Shown here piece by piece: positions 10,441 through 21,420 of a stretch of 64,000 nucleotides of DNA (position 1 is the stretch's first letter; the number at the start of each line of letters is the position of its first letter). Under the pieces are notes generated by a model, which did not search any database, had not been told where the DNA came from, and saw only the letters and a program-made list of their open reading frames with translations. The stretch lies in assembly GCA_037176705.1 (NCBI GenBank), contig CM073887.1, positions 58,117,001 to 58,181,000 on the forward strand, given 5' to 3'. The position numbers were made by a program, and so were the translations under genes. This DNA comes from Molossus alvarezi. Taxonomy: Eukaryota; Chordata; Mammalia; Chiroptera; Molossidae.

Positions 10441-10817
10441 AAGCAACCCAAGTGCCCATCAATGGAGAATGGATGAATAAAACGTAGTACACATATATGA
10501 TGGGATATTATTCAGGAAGGGAATTCTGACACCTGCTGCAACATGGATTAACTTGAGGACATTATGCTGAGTGAAATAAGCCAGTCGCAAAATAACAAAT
10601 ACTGTATAGTTCCACTTACTTGAGGTCCTTAGAGGAGTCAAATTCAGAAACACAAAGTAGAATGGTGGTTGTCAAGGGCCTGGGGAGGAGAGTATGGGAA
10701 CATCGTGTTTAATGGGGACAAGTTTCAGTTTTGCAAGATAAAAGTGCCCTGGAGCTGGATGGTGCTGATGGCCAGTAGAGTTATGTGTCCTAGAAATGGT
10801 TGAGTTGATTTGTGATT
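10441..10817 (+). mobile_element. L1 ORF2-end/3' UTR fragment
   Basis: Carries the remembered L1 end pattern (AAGTGCCCATCAATGG, CATTATGCTGAGTGAAATAA, GAATGGTGGTTGTCAAGGG). It is decayed with no open frame. Two SINEs have inserted at its right edge. Confidence 0.8.
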
Positions 10818-11017
10818 AAAAAAATTTTTTTATTATTGATTATTTTGGAGAGAGAGGAAGGGAGAGGGAGAGATAGAAACATTGATTGGCCACCTCCTGC
10901 TCACCCCTTACTGGGGATCAAGCCTGCAAACCGGGCATGTGCCCTGACTGGGAATAGAACCAGCGACCTCTTGGTGCATGGGGTTGATGTTCAAACACTG
11001 AGCCACACCAATCGGAC
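10818..11017 (-). mobile_element. VES SINE, type II
   Basis: TSD TGATTTGTGATT at 10806-10817 and 11018-11029. The right TSD copy is also the left target of the next SINE. Confidence 0.95.
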
Positions 11018-11029
11018 TGATTTGTGATT

Positions 11030-11234
11030 TTTAAAGAATAATTTAGTGATTTTTAGTGAGAGAGAGAGAGAGAAACATCTATATGAGAGTGTAACATGGG
11101 TTGGCTGCCTCCTGCATGCCCCCTACTGGAGATCAAGCCCAAAACCCCAGGCATGTGTTCTGACTGGGAATCAACCAGCAACCTCTCATTGTACAGGACG
11201 ATGCTCCAACCAACTGAGGAACACTGGCCAGGGC
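11030..11234 (-). mobile_element. VES SINE, diverged type II
   Basis: Shares the target of its left neighbour. The copies are TGATTTGTGATT (11018-11029) and TGATATTTGATT (11235-11246). It is more diverged than the left copy. Confidence 0.85.
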
Positions 11235-11246
11235 TGATATTTGATT

Positions 11247-12388
11247 TGAAGTGGGGGAAGAAAAGCTAAAGAATTGTGTTCGCCATCAACCCAGAATTGC
11301 TAATATATTTAAAGTATTTCTTTTAATATTTGGAAGCAGTCATGGAGCAGTTGGCAGCTCCCCATCTCCCTTCAGTGTGCAACTGGAAGCACAGATGTTT
11401 CTGAGCACAAAGAGCACATACATACCCATAGTGTACCCACTGACACATCCCAGAATTTTCATTTTCTGACTCCACTTTGGAAATAAAAGGCTGTCAATAA
11501 TTGTAAAAGGCTGAGCAATTTCTTTGCCAAACACAAGTTCCACTGGGAGAAAATGACCTGTCTTCCAGCTCAGGAGCACCTGCACTGCTTGGCACCACAC
11601 CTGACGTGGCTGCTCTGGGGAATAATGAAATGCCACGGGCCTCCTGAGTCATGGCCTCTCTGTAGGCACACGTCGTAGTCAGAGACTGCCAGCTCACTGA
11701 TAGGCATTCATTACCCTTGTACCAACCACTGGCTTCCACAGAACCCAGGTCTGGAATCACTGGCTCTTCATGGGGGTTGGTAAAAAATAGAAGCAGAAAA
11801 TTGATTCTTTTTTTATTGCACAGAATTTGGCTGGCATTCAAGGCAAATGCTTTTAAGATGAATTGGACTTTGGGCAGAAATTTCTTGGGGTTTTGCTCAC
11901 TCCCAGGGCAATCTGACAGGGGCAGTACTTTAGAAGTATTTGAATGAGGGAGAAATCAAGGCCCTGCGGTCACCAATACAAATTTTTGTAAAAAATTTGG
12001 GAACTTTTTTGGTGAAACTGCCAGGCCGTGAGAGGAGACAGGAAATGAATCCTGTGGGAACATTCAACTCTAGAAGATTTATGCAGCCTGGTGTGGAATG
12101 AGAAATCTGAAGATATACAATTAAAATTTACTCCCTCCATTAAAGCAGATTTATAAGCCATTTCTCACTGATACAATACTCCAGTAGCAAAAAGTATTGT
12201 TGTCACCCAGGACTAGAGCCATCCCCCAGCTTCTTCAAGCTAATCTCCTACCTGCTCACACCTGTGACCTTCACAGGGTCGCTCAGGGGCACTGGAGCCA
12301 CCTTGCTTATAAGTGGGGTCGGAAGTGCTGGGAGTTTACATCACTCCCTCCCCCTGGGAGTCCAATCACGGATCGTTTTTAAGGAGTC
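11247..12388. other. Unassigned non-coding stretch
   Basis: No repeat or gene is recognised. Open frames of up to 115 codons on the reverse strand at 11340-11841 show no known motif. Confidence 0.4.
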
Positions 12389-12785
12389 TGTTATGAACTA
12401 AATGTTTGTGTTCCCCCAAATTCATAGGTTGGAGCCCTAACTCCCAATGCGACTGTATTTGGAGAATGGGCCTTTGAGGAGGTAATCAAGGTTGAATGAG
12501 GTCATAAGGATGGGGTCCTGCTCTCATAGGTCTGGTGTCTTTATAAGAAGAGACAGCAGAGAACTCGCACACTCCATCTCCACACACGGAGGAAAGGCCA
12601 CGTGAGCACACAGTGAGATGGCAGCCATCTGCAACTCAAGGGGAGCCTTCTCTAGACATCCACCTGCTGGCCCCTTGACCTTGGACTTTCTAGACTCCAG
12701 AACTGTGAGAAAAGAAATTTCTCTTATTTAAGCCACCCAGTCTGTGGTACCTTGTTATAGCAGCTCTAGCAGTTAAATAGAGTCA
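12389..12785 (+). mobile_element. MaLR-type solo LTR (MLT1/MST-like)
   Basis: Starts TGTTATGAACTAAATGTTTG and carries GGTGTCTTTATAAGAAGAG, CCAGAACTGTGAGAAA and CCACCCAGTCTGTGGTA, the standard MaLR LTR landmarks. About 400 bp, non-coding. Confidence 0.8.
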
Positions 12786-13020
12786 AAAAGCTCAGACCCC
12801 TTTGGCTGGGGTATAATTTATGTTCCAGAACTCCCTGCTGGATCAGTCTGAGTTCAAGACTTCAGCTGACATTGCATCCTTGTGTGGCATCTTTCCTTTC
12901 CCTGTTGTGTGGCCTCTACATCCTTACAGGTGATCCTGGGAGAGCTTCTTAATAAATCACTTGCACCTGAATCCTTGTCTCAGGTTCTGCTTCTGGGAAA
13001 ATCAGACCTAAGAGATCAGG
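12786..13020 (+). mobile_element. LTR-like repeat end, family unassigned
   Basis: Ends with GAATCCTTGTCTCAGGTTCT, a block repeated at 29010-29030 (GAATCCTTGTCTCAGGTTCT), so it belongs to a dispersed family. I cannot name it. Confidence 0.4.
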
Positions 13021-13134
13021 GAGGCAGAACTTGCCAAAGGTCACCTTAATTTTGAGCTGGACACAGAAACTGCCGGTACATTAATTCAACTTGCAGACCT
13101 TTGGTGATTTCTATTAATAGGAGTCCCAATTCCC

Positions 13135-13665
13135 CTTGGGTATTAGTTAGATTAAACAATGTCAGTTGCTACAATAGGCAAGTCCTGAAATCTCAGTGGC
13201 TCAACACAATAAAGGCTGAGTTCTCATGTGCATCTGAGGCAGGTTGGGTAGTCCTCTTCCATCTGGTAGCTGCTGGAAGTGGAACACGCAGTTTCCAAGA
13301 TTGACAGGCAGAGGAGAAACACCAGTTCTTCACTGCTTCCATCTGGAAATGGCATGCATGACTTTTATTCGTAGTTCATTGGTCAAAACTAGACATCATG
13401 TGACCCTAATCAAAATGCAAGGCACATTGGGCCCTGGCCAGGTGGCTCAGTTGGTTGGAGTGCCATTCAGATACACCAAGGATGTGGGTTCAATCCCTGG
13501 TCAGGGCACATACAGGAGGCAACAAATGAGTGCAAAAATAAGTGGAACAACAAATCGATGTTTCTATCTCTCTCTCAAATCAATAAAAATAAAAATAAAT
13601 TTAAAAATGCAAGGCATATTGGGATATGTAGAAGAGCACATGGGCTATTTGGCGAAGCACAGTTT
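13135..13665. mobile_element. Old LTR-like repeat ('GTATTAGTTAG' family), split by a Meg-like SINE
   Basis: Begins GTATTAGTTAG...CTACAATAG...TCTCAGTGGCTCAACACAAT. Relatives in this window start near 16063, 30860 and 60840. The family is not named. Confidence 0.4.
13431..13603 (+). mobile_element. Meg-like tRNA-derived SINE
   Basis: Differs from the VES copies. After the head (GCCCTGGCCAGGTGGCTCAG) it carries GATACACCAAGGATG and AAATAAGTGGAACAACAAAT, as I remember for the older Meg SINEs shared by many bats. The 19-bp TSD AAAATGCAAGGCA(C/T)ATTGG lies at 13412-13430 and 13604-13622. Confidence 0.8.
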
Positions 13666-13924
13666 GTTCTTACTGTGGAGCTGCACCTGGTACAAGGATT
13701 AGGTTCCGAAGGCAGTGAAAACAGCAAACACCGCATACGGCTCGTATTGCCTTTGCAAATCTTGTAGGAAGGCAATGTCAATCTGACTTATAGATTCATA
13801 TTGTGTTTTATTATAGAAAATAATAAGAGAAAAAGGTCTTTCATTTTTTCAGGCTAAAATTAATCAGTGCTTCTAAAGTTTTGAAACCTTGTTAAATTAA
13901 AATCCTGCAATTTGAATGTACTTT

Positions 13925-14205
13925 TGTGAATTTCAATGAGAAAGCATAATATTTGGCTTGAATAAGAAGCTGAATTGTATCCCAAAAGCACTAACCATGA
14001 AAGAAAATGTTGACAAATTAAACTTTGTTAAGATTAAAAAATTTTCTTCATCAAAAGATCCCATTGAGAAAGTGCAAAGTCAAGTCATGGACTGGGAGAA
14101 GATTTGCATTACATGTAGTCTCAAAGGACTCACATTCAGAATATATTAAGAACTCTCACAAATCAATAAGACTTGATAACAAAATGGGCAAGAGACTTGA
14201 ATAGG
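13925..14205 (+). mobile_element. Old L1 ORF2 fragment
   Basis: Nucleotide and translated patterns match the L1 ORF2 C-terminal third (AAATTAAACTTTGTTAAGAT, GACTGGGAGAAGATTTGC, AAATGGGCAAGAGACTTGAA). Broken frame. Confidence 0.75.
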
Positions 14206-14690
14206 CTGGGTAATTCTGCTTCAGGTTGTGAATTGATTGGGCTTAGCTGGTGCCAAATTGAGGGTTGGGTTTCCTCTGCTCCAAGATACAGGAGCATAGC
14301 CTGGGGTATGCTATTCTCCTGATAAGGGAGTGCAAGAGCTAAACTAAATCATGCAGGCACATTTAAATTCTTTATTCACATTTGCTAACAGCTCATTGGC
14401 CAAAGCAAGTCATATGATCAAGCCCAAAGTCAATGTGGTGGGAAAACATACTATACCCATAGAGGGAGAGGGAGGGCATTGTGGTCACATGCAAAGGGGG
14501 TAGATGTAGTGCATTTCTAGAGATGCAATCCCATCTATCATAGCTGCCATGGTTAGGTTATGGGAGGAAGGGAGGTCCTTACCCAATGGGCAGCATATCC
14601 GAGAGAGAGTTGAATTCTGATGACATTGTTGGTAGCCCTGGATCCAGTTCATCCTTAGACTCCCCAGAGTCACCAATCAATACATCCCCT
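14206..14690. mobile_element. Probable old LTR-like repeat, unassigned
   Basis: Contains CTCATTGGCCAAAGCAAGTC, a motif common to several mammalian LTR-like repeats. Nothing coding is recognised. Confidence 0.3.
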
Positions 14691-14702
14691 GCCACTTCTC
14701 TC

Positions 14703-14754
14703 TCTCACTCTTTTTTTTAACATTAAAAAAATTGATTTTAGAGAGGGAGAAAGG

Positions 14755-14825
<71 letters not shown>

Positions 14826-14984
14826 TTAAACATTGATGTGAGAGACACATTGATTGGTTGCTTCCTGCACGCGCCCCAACTGGGGCAAGCATGGAACCTG
14901 CAACCCAGGATGCCCTTGATCAGGAATTGGACCCTTTGGTGTGAGGGTCGGCACTCTAACCACTGAGCTACACAGGCCAAGGCA
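14703..14984 (-). mobile_element. VES SINE with expanded (GA)n
   Basis: The internal CT tract has expanded into about 75 bases of GA repeat (14757-14826). TSD CCACTTCTCT at 14692-14701 and 14985-14994. Confidence 0.9.
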
Positions 14985-15069
14985 CCACTTCTCTTTTTGA
15001 TTAAGCTATTTTAAATAGAATTCTGTCACCTAATATACACTCTCCTTCACACTATATTAGAATGCTCAT

Positions 15070-15265
15070 TTCTTCTCATCAAGAACAGCATTGGGTGTTA
15101 ATATTCTTTTAATTTTGGACCATTTTCCAGGTGAAGAATGGTACTTTATTTAAACTCCACTTATTTACCCACCATGATGAACCTTCTTCATATACTTAAC
15201 GACCATTTGTTTTTCTCTTTTGTGAATTGGATTTGGTTCCCTTTTGGAGTGTGTTGATTTTTAAG
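15070..15265 (-). mobile_element. L1 ORF2/3' fragment
   Basis: Reverse-strand L1 pattern (AGCATTGGGTGTTAATATTC, GACCATTTGTTTTTCTC). Confidence 0.5.
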
Positions 15266-15790
15266 GTTAGAGTCAGGTTTGCAGCAGGGAAATATTTCCT
15301 GGTGTTTGGGGTACTGAGATGGTTTTTGCTGTTGATTATAATATCCCTCCAGGCCAAGAGTGTTTCTACCTTCATGTAGTCAATGCTTCCTGTAGAAATG
15401 AGCACAGAATGACTTGTGTCGACTTTCCCAAGCAGACTCGATAAATGCTATCCTGAGTTAGAGAACTATAGTGAGAAGAGACAGTGAGACAGCTGTCACA
15501 AGATACCTGGAAAGTGGCATCATATTTCACAATTTAATGGTGACTGCTCTTTGAATGTGTGACACCTTCCTAAGAGAAATCTAATGCTTGAAAGAGAATT
15601 TTCCTATTTAAAAAATCTGAAAATATAAATCCTACTTATTTCCAGGAGAAGAGAACAGCACAGAAAGGGGAACATTTTAATTTTTTTTGTGGGGAGAGCT
15701 TTTCATTGTCATTTAGAGATCTCGGACTAGAATTTGGGGATCTGGATGCTTAGTTCCTAACTCTTAGGGGAGGCAGGGGAGTGAACTGAT
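15266..15790. other. Unassigned non-coding stretch
   Basis: No gene or repeat is recognised. Confidence 0.35.
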
Positions 15791-15796
15791 TGAAAT

Positions 15797-15905
15797 CCTT
15801 GCTCCTCAAATTGTGGTCATGGCTTAGCAGCATCAGCATCACAAGAAGTTCAGAATTAGCCTCTGCCCTGGACCTACTGAATCAGAACCTTCTGCATGGG
15901 CTTTG
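15797..15905 (-). mobile_element. MER20-like hAT-Charlie fragment
   Basis: Contains CAGCATCAGCATCAC and GACCTACTGAATCAGAACCT, typical of the MER20-type MITE in reverse orientation. The ends have decayed. Confidence 0.55.
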
Positions 15906-16062
15906 GTGTATGATAAACCTGGCTTCTAATTGCTTGTTACTTGTTGGTTTTAGAATCTTGGGCCATTTATTTAACCTTCTTCTGAGTCTCAGTTTCTTTG
16001 TTTGCAAATTGGGATTGATGATGATAATCAACTCCCTGGGTTGTTGAAGTGAACTAGCCTAT

Positions 16063-16450
16063 TGTATTAGACAGGGTAAAGGTTAAGATGCTATAACAAA
16101 GAGGACCCCCAAATACAGTGGCTTACAGAGCGCAGATGAGTGCTTTTCTTTCACATAACAGTCTTCCATGAGCCATCCAGGTTGGCAGGACAGAGCTGTT
16201 CCACACGTCATCGTGCGGGACTCCTGCTGCTCCTCATCTTGTTGCTCTGTCATTCCTTAGGGCATTGTCCTCATCTGCTAGACTGAGACTGGGTCACAGA
16301 CACATCTACATTCCACTTCTTGAGCAAGTCCCTCATCATTTTGGGTCACATTTCACCTTATTCTTCTCATTACACCCAAGGGAGGCTGGGAAATGCAGTC
16401 TCCAACAGGGCATCCCCATGCCTACTTCTCACTGAACCTATATCAGAGCC
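16063..16450. mobile_element. Old LTR-like repeat ('GTATTAGTTAG' family)
   Basis: Starts GTATTAGACAGGGTAAAGG and ends near GAGGCTGGGAAATGCAGTC. Same family as 13135, 30860 and 60840. Confidence 0.4.
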
Positions 16451-17296
16451 ATCCTACTGTGTCTGCCTTGATGAATTTCAGCCTGTATTATGCAATATTT
16501 TTACTGTGATATATCTCAGTCCAGAAGCACTTGCAACCTCTGATCCTGCCACACTCTTGTGATATATCACAGGCTGTGATAAATTGCTGCCTCTGCCATT
16601 TGGCCAAAGTGATAATTCAGTTCTTTCTAATTACCTGGTCAGGAGGGAGATGGATAGTTCTGCAGTCGCAGGATTTAGCAGCAGTGGTGTATTTAGACTA
16701 TTTCCCCATGTGTGAGAGGCTGATTAGCTACTTTTGCTCAGTACCTGACAGCTGCTATTAGCCTTTAATAATCTTAATTCCCAAAGTAGCTTGGTGGCAG
16801 AAAAGCCCTTCTCCCATTTTTCCCTGCTAAGTTTCCCAGAGGGCGAATATTTGCTCTTAGCATGTTTTTAGAGACCAGAAAGGAATGGTCTCTGCATCCT
16901 AAAAATTTCTACCCAAGGAGGTTAGTAATAGAGCCCATATTTGGCTGAAAGATTAAACCCTGATATTGAAATTGTTCCAACTCAATCCCAGGGGCAGATG
17001 GATTATGTTCTCTCAAAACATTTGCCCTTAGAGATGGCCTGGGAGAAGTGTTTTTGTTCTTGTTGCTGTTTTATCCAATAACAGTTTACCTTATTTGTAC
17101 TAAATTAGAAATCAGTTGCTATCTAACTGCAGGGGAGGCTGGGAAATGTCTAGCTGGGTTTCCATGTTTCTGGCTTCTATTCTATTACTTTGGAAGAAAA
17201 GGGAAATGGACTTGGGATAAGGGGTGTGATCTGAGAGCCAGTGAGTATGAAGAGGTGGGAACAAAAATGGTTCTAGTCGTGACTGACTCTGGCCAA
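16451..17296. other. Unassigned non-coding stretch
   Basis: No repeat is recognised. Open frames up to 91 codons show no known domain. Confidence 0.35.
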
Positions 17297-17352
17297 TATA
17301 TTGGTTTCCAAAGGCAGCCATAACAAAGTACAACAAGGTGCGTGGCTTAAAA

Positions 17353-18080
17353 TGTTACCAGCTTTGGGGTTGTTGGGTAACCCAAGATAGAAATCAAGTG
17401 GAACCACCAGAGAAATTTCTGGACAAATTTTTGTTGTTGTTAATCCTCACCTGAGGATATTTTTTCCATTGATTTTTAGATAGAGTGTGAGGGAGGGAGG
17501 GACAGAGAGGAGGGGAGAGAGAGAAAGAGAGAAACATTGATGTGAGAGAGACACATTACTTGGCTGCCTTCCGAAAGACTCTGACCAGGGCTGGGGATTG
17601 AACCTGCAAACCTGGGACCCTCCGGTCCGTGGGCCAACGCTTAACCGCTGAGCCAAATGGGCCAGGGCCAGACAAATTTTATTAAGCTTATGCTTGAACA
17701 TAAGGGATGCAGTCCCAAGAGAAACAAGGTTTTGGGCTGCTCCCCAAATGGCTTGAAGGAGAGGCTTTTATTGGCAAGGGAGGGGAGGACTCACAAAAAC
17801 TGAGTGGAGAGTAGAATTTTCCACATGGGGTTGGAGAAGCAAGTGGTTACAAGGAAGATAAAATTCTGCATTTTTTGAGCACAGAAGTTAGAGGTGGTGG
17901 TGACATTCTTGTGGTGGCTTATCCAGTGTTTCTTCTGGCCACCGGGCCATCCTGGGGTCAGAGGGGTGGTGGGGTGGTGGGGTGGTGGCAGCTCTGCAGT
18001 TTTTCTCATGCGGTGTTTCCGCTGGCCATCTGGTGTTCCTGGGAACCCCGGGCCCAGGTCCCTGTGCTGTTTGAAAAACA
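17353..18080 (-). mobile_element. Solo ERV LTR inside MLT1
   Basis: Reads on the reverse strand from TGTTTTTCAAACAGC to ...CTGGTAACA, so it has TGTT/AACA ends. A TATA-like CCAATAAAAGCC and a polyadenylation signal (AAGCTTAATAAAATT) are in the right order. About 490 bp once the SINE is removed. Flanks TTAAAA/AGAAAA (4 of 6) may be the TSD. No internal genes. Confidence 0.75.
17432..17670 (-). mobile_element. VES SINE, type I
   Basis: Lies inside the ERV LTR. Perfect 10-bp TSD GACAAATTTT at 17422-17431 and 17671-17680. Confidence 0.95.
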
Positions 18081-18323
18081 AGAAAATCTATGCCCTCACA
18101 GTTCTGAAGGCTAGAGGTGTGAAATCAAGATGTCGGCAGAGCCAGGCTCCTTCTAACACCCATAGGGGAGAATCCTTTTTGGCTTTTTCCTGGCTTCTGG
18201 TGGTTCGCCTGCAATCCACCTTGACTTGCAGCTGTAGTACTTTAATCCCTGCCTTGTTGTCACGTGGTGTTCTCCCTTGGTATCTTTGTGTCTCTTCTCT
18301 CTTCTTAAAAGGACACCAGTCAT

Positions 18324-18481
18324 GCCCTGGCCGGTTGCTAAGTGGTTAGAGCATCGGCCCACGGACCAGAGAGGCCCGGGTTCGGTTCCCGCTTAGGGCA
18401 CGTGCCTCGGTTGCAGTTTGTCCTCGGCCCTGGTTGGGGTCGTGTGGGTGGCAGCAGGTCAATGTGTCTCTCTCACATCGA

Positions 18482-18526
<45 letters not shown>

Positions 18527-18586
18527 TCCTCCTTCCTCTCTCCCTCAAGATAAACGCAAAAAATGTCCTTGGGTGAGGTAAAAAAA
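18324..18586 (+). mobile_element. VES SINE, type I
   Basis: First of two SINEs at one target in MLT1. TSD AAAAGGA(C/T)ACCAGTCAT at 18307-18323 and 18587-18603. The internal CT tract has expanded. Confidence 0.95.
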
Positions 18587-18603
18587 AAAAGGATACCAGT
18601 CAT

Positions 18604-18812
18604 GCCTGGCCGATGTGGCTCAGTGTATTGAGCATCGTCCCATGGACTGACAGGTCTCGGTTTGAGTCCCTGTCAGAGCACATGCCCAGGTTGTGGGCTC
18701 GATCCCCAGTAGCGGGCGTGCAGGAGGCAGCCGATAGATGTTTCTATTTCTCCCTCTCCCTTCCTCTCTCCCCAAAAATCAATAAAAACATATATATTTG
18801 TGATTTTTTTTT
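18604..18812 (+). mobile_element. VES SINE, type II
   Basis: Second SINE at the same target. A third target copy, AAAGGACACCAGTCAT, lies at 18813-18828. It is a different subtype from its neighbour, so the two are independent insertions rather than a duplication. Confidence 0.95.
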
Positions 18813-18962
18813 AAAGGACACCAGTCATATTGGATAAAGGGCTGTCTCTACTCCAGTATGACCTCATCTTAACTAATATGATCTAACAAGGCCACATTCT
18901 GAGATACTGGAAATTAGGACTTAAACATATGTTTTTTCAGGGACACAATTCAACTTATTACA

Positions 18963-19310
18963 GCCAATACCCAAGAACCACAATGATGAGGAGCCCCTTG
19001 GTGGAATCATCATGGAGAGACAATAACTTGACAACCTATCTTACCCTTCTCTCTGCCCCACCCCCATCCAGGCACCATCTGAGCATCAGAAAACTAAGAT
19101 GCAGCACTGGGCAACCAGGAGAAGGCATCCCACCAAAAAAGAGAGCTCCCCAACGGGCTGAGATGAGGTTTCCCCCACCCCACAGAATAGGAGTTTGAAC
19201 TAGTCATGAAATTGTTCCCAAAAATAGTTACATCTCTTAGGTATCTTCATTGGGAACTGACATTCACATCCATAACATCCTCAAGGGTTCAAAAGACGGC
19301 AGCCCAAACT
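18963..19310. other. Unassigned non-coding stretch
   Basis: Nothing is recognised. Confidence 0.35.
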
Positions 19311-19317
19311 CCTTAGA

Positions 19318-19532
19318 CCATGGGGTGGCAAACTATGGCCCATGAGCCAAATTTGCTGGTGCTTATTTTTGTAATTAAAGTTTTATTGGCATACAACCAT
19401 GCCCATTCACATATTGCCCATGGCTGCTGTTGTGCTACGAAGACTAACTTAATCACTGCGACAGAGGCTGTGTAGCCGGCAAAGCCAAACATATTTATCT
19501 GGTCTTTTTCAGAAGTTTGCCAACTCCGGTCC
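19318..19532 (+). mobile_element. hAT-type MITE ('GGCAAACTATGGCCC' family)
   Basis: Left end GGTGGCAAACTATGGCCCAT, core AAAGTTTTATTGGCATACAA, right end AGAAGTTTGCCAACTCC, so the ends are complementary. A relative lies at 49562-49785. It is a common mammalian Charlie-group MITE, but I do not name the subfamily. Confidence 0.6.
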
Positions 19533-20470
19533 AGATCAAGTTTTCAGACTCTCTACAATTTAAGACCAGTTTAAAAAATATATACTCCACATAAACGTTG
19601 CAAAGTATTAAAACTAGTATGCATAAAGTCCTCTAAGCTATCAGCTCTAAAAAACTTTTTTTGTTACCGATACAATTAGGAGGGAATCAAGACTACCTGT
19701 TCTCACTCTCCAGAGGAGAACAATTGGGTGATAAATGTGGAATGTCAATGTAAATCCTGGGTGCACCTGCTTTAGCAATGGGAGTACAGATGATTCCTAT
19801 TTTCACTCAATGCACACATAGTTCAAGTTTACTTATTGAAAACTTAGAGACCAAAAATACTCTGATGCAAATGAGTGTTATTAAACACTGTAGGCTTTGC
19901 CAAATACCCCACAACAAATTAAATTGGTAATAACAAGCTAAACCCACATTAATTTATCACTAGCTAAGGAAAAAGAACAGCATTTGAAAATCATAGCCAA
20001 CTCGAGACAACACAAAGACAAAATATTCCTTCGTGAAATTATGAAAATTCCTACTATTGGTGTACATGTGTGTGTAGATATTATTTGGCAGCCAGACTTC
20101 TAGGTGGAATACCAAATTGGAGTGCTCAGAAAACTACAGTAATTTTCTATTTTTAATGTATGAACACGATGTTTGAGTAAGTCTTATGACTTGCTTAGCA
20201 TAGGTATACTGGATATCTGCTGGGTTTGCCTGTCTAACATCCTTTTCTCTTTCTGTCAACATCTTCTTCTGATTTTCCTTTGGCGAATTGTTGTCCCATT
20301 CTCATCCATGTGGTTTGAGAAGAGCCAACTTTAGAATTGGGCATATGACCATGACTGGCCAATGAGTGTATTTTATGTCTTTGCCCATAGTTCAACCATG
20401 AGCACATATCTCAAGCCAAGCCAATGAGACTTAATCCCAGGATTTTTGTCATAGTTACAGATGTGCCTTC
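19533..20470. other. Unassigned non-coding stretch
   Basis: A GGCCAATGAG/GCCAATGAGAC pair at 20358-20430 suggests an old repeat. Nothing else is recognised. Confidence 0.3.
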
Positions 20471-20471
20471 T

Positions 20472-21292
20472 TTCCCCCCATTGACAGCCTCCTCCCCACC
20501 CCCACCTTCACTGCACTGTTGTCTGTGTCCATTGGTTATGCATATATGCATATAAGTTCTCTGGTTTATCTCCCCACCCTCCATCCCCCTTCCCTCTGAG
20601 GTTTGTCAGTCTGTTCTCTACTTCCATGTCTCTGGATCTGCTTTGTTTGTCAGCTTATTTTGGTCATTATATTACACAGTAAGTGAGATCATGTCTTCCT
20701 CTGGTTGTCTTATTTCACTTAGCATAATACTCTCCAGGTCCCTCCATGTCATCTCAAAGGGTAAGAGATCTTTCTTTCTTTTTATATGTTTTTATTGATT
20801 TTTTAGTGAGAGAGGAAGGGGGAGAGAGATAGAAACATCCATGTGAGAGAGAGAAACATTGATCAGCTGCCTCCTGCATGCCCCTCACTGGGGATCGAGC
20901 CTGCAACCCAGGCACGTGCCCTGACTAGGAATTGAACCAGGACCGCTCAGTCCACTGAGCCACACCAGCTGGGCTGTAGCACAGCTTTTTTATCCACTCA
21001 TCTACTGATGGATACTCGGTCTGTTTCTAGATCTTAGCTATTGTAAATAGTGCTGCTATGAACATAGGGTGAATATATTCTTTCTGATTGGTATTTCAGG
21101 ATTCTTAGGATATATTCCTAGAAGTGAAATCACTGGGTCAAATGGCAGTTTCATTTTTAATTTTTTGAGGTAACACCATAGTGTTTTCCATAGTGGCTGC
21201 GCCAGTCTTTATTCCCACCAGCAGTGTACTGGAGTCCCCTTTTCTCCACATCCTCACCAGCACTTGTTTGATGATTTGTTGATGGCGGCGGT
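20472..21292 (-). mobile_element. L1 ORF2 end and 3' UTR (bat-type), decayed
   Basis: Reverse complement matches the open L1 at 63,331-64,000 nearly base for base at landmarks such as GACATGGAGGGACCTGGA and TCATCAAACAA. The frame has acquired stops. The 3' UTR extends left to about 20472. It is truncated at its 5' end, abutting an older L1 at 21297. A SINE interrupts it. Confidence 0.8.
20783..20974 (-). mobile_element. VES SINE, type II, deletion-associated
   Basis: No TSD is visible. Compared with the L1 at the right edge of the window, about 30 bases of L1 (corresponding to 63,921-63,949) are missing at the junction. Confidence 0.85.
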
Positions 21293-21296
21293 AGTT

Positions 21297-21420
21297 CTAT
21301 TTTTTAAGGAACTTCCATACTGTTTTCTGTAGTGGTTGCATCAGTTTACATTCCCACCGATAGTACAAAAGGGTTCCTTTTTCTCTACATCCACACCAAC
21401 ACGTATTTCTTGCCCTTCTG
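21297..21420 (-). mobile_element. Older L1 ORF2 fragment
   Basis: Reverse-strand L1 pattern (CTTCCATACTGTTTTCTGTA, TGGTTGCATCAGTTTACATT), more diverged than the adjoining L1. The younger copy probably inserted into it. Confidence 0.7.

Larger units (their letters stand above)
17297..18962 (-). mobile_element. MLT1-type MaLR LTR, four-layer nest
   Basis: MLT1 pieces lie at 17297-17352, 18081-18323 and 18829-18962 (AAGGCAGCCATAACAAAGTA, CTCACAGTTCTGAAGGCTAG, AAGGACACCAGTCAT, GGACTTAAACATATG). They are interrupted by an ERV LTR (17353-18080, itself carrying a SINE) and by two SINEs at one target (18324-18812). Without the insertions the MLT1 is about 430 bp. Confidence 0.85.

Noticed and set aside
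14757..14826. CRISPR-like or tandem array
   Set aside because: It is a simple GA expansion within a SINE. There are no spacers, and the genome is mammalian.
17353..18080. Host gene in the 100- and 150-codon frames at 17791-18349
   Set aside because: These frames lie across an ERV LTR and MLT1, with no domain.
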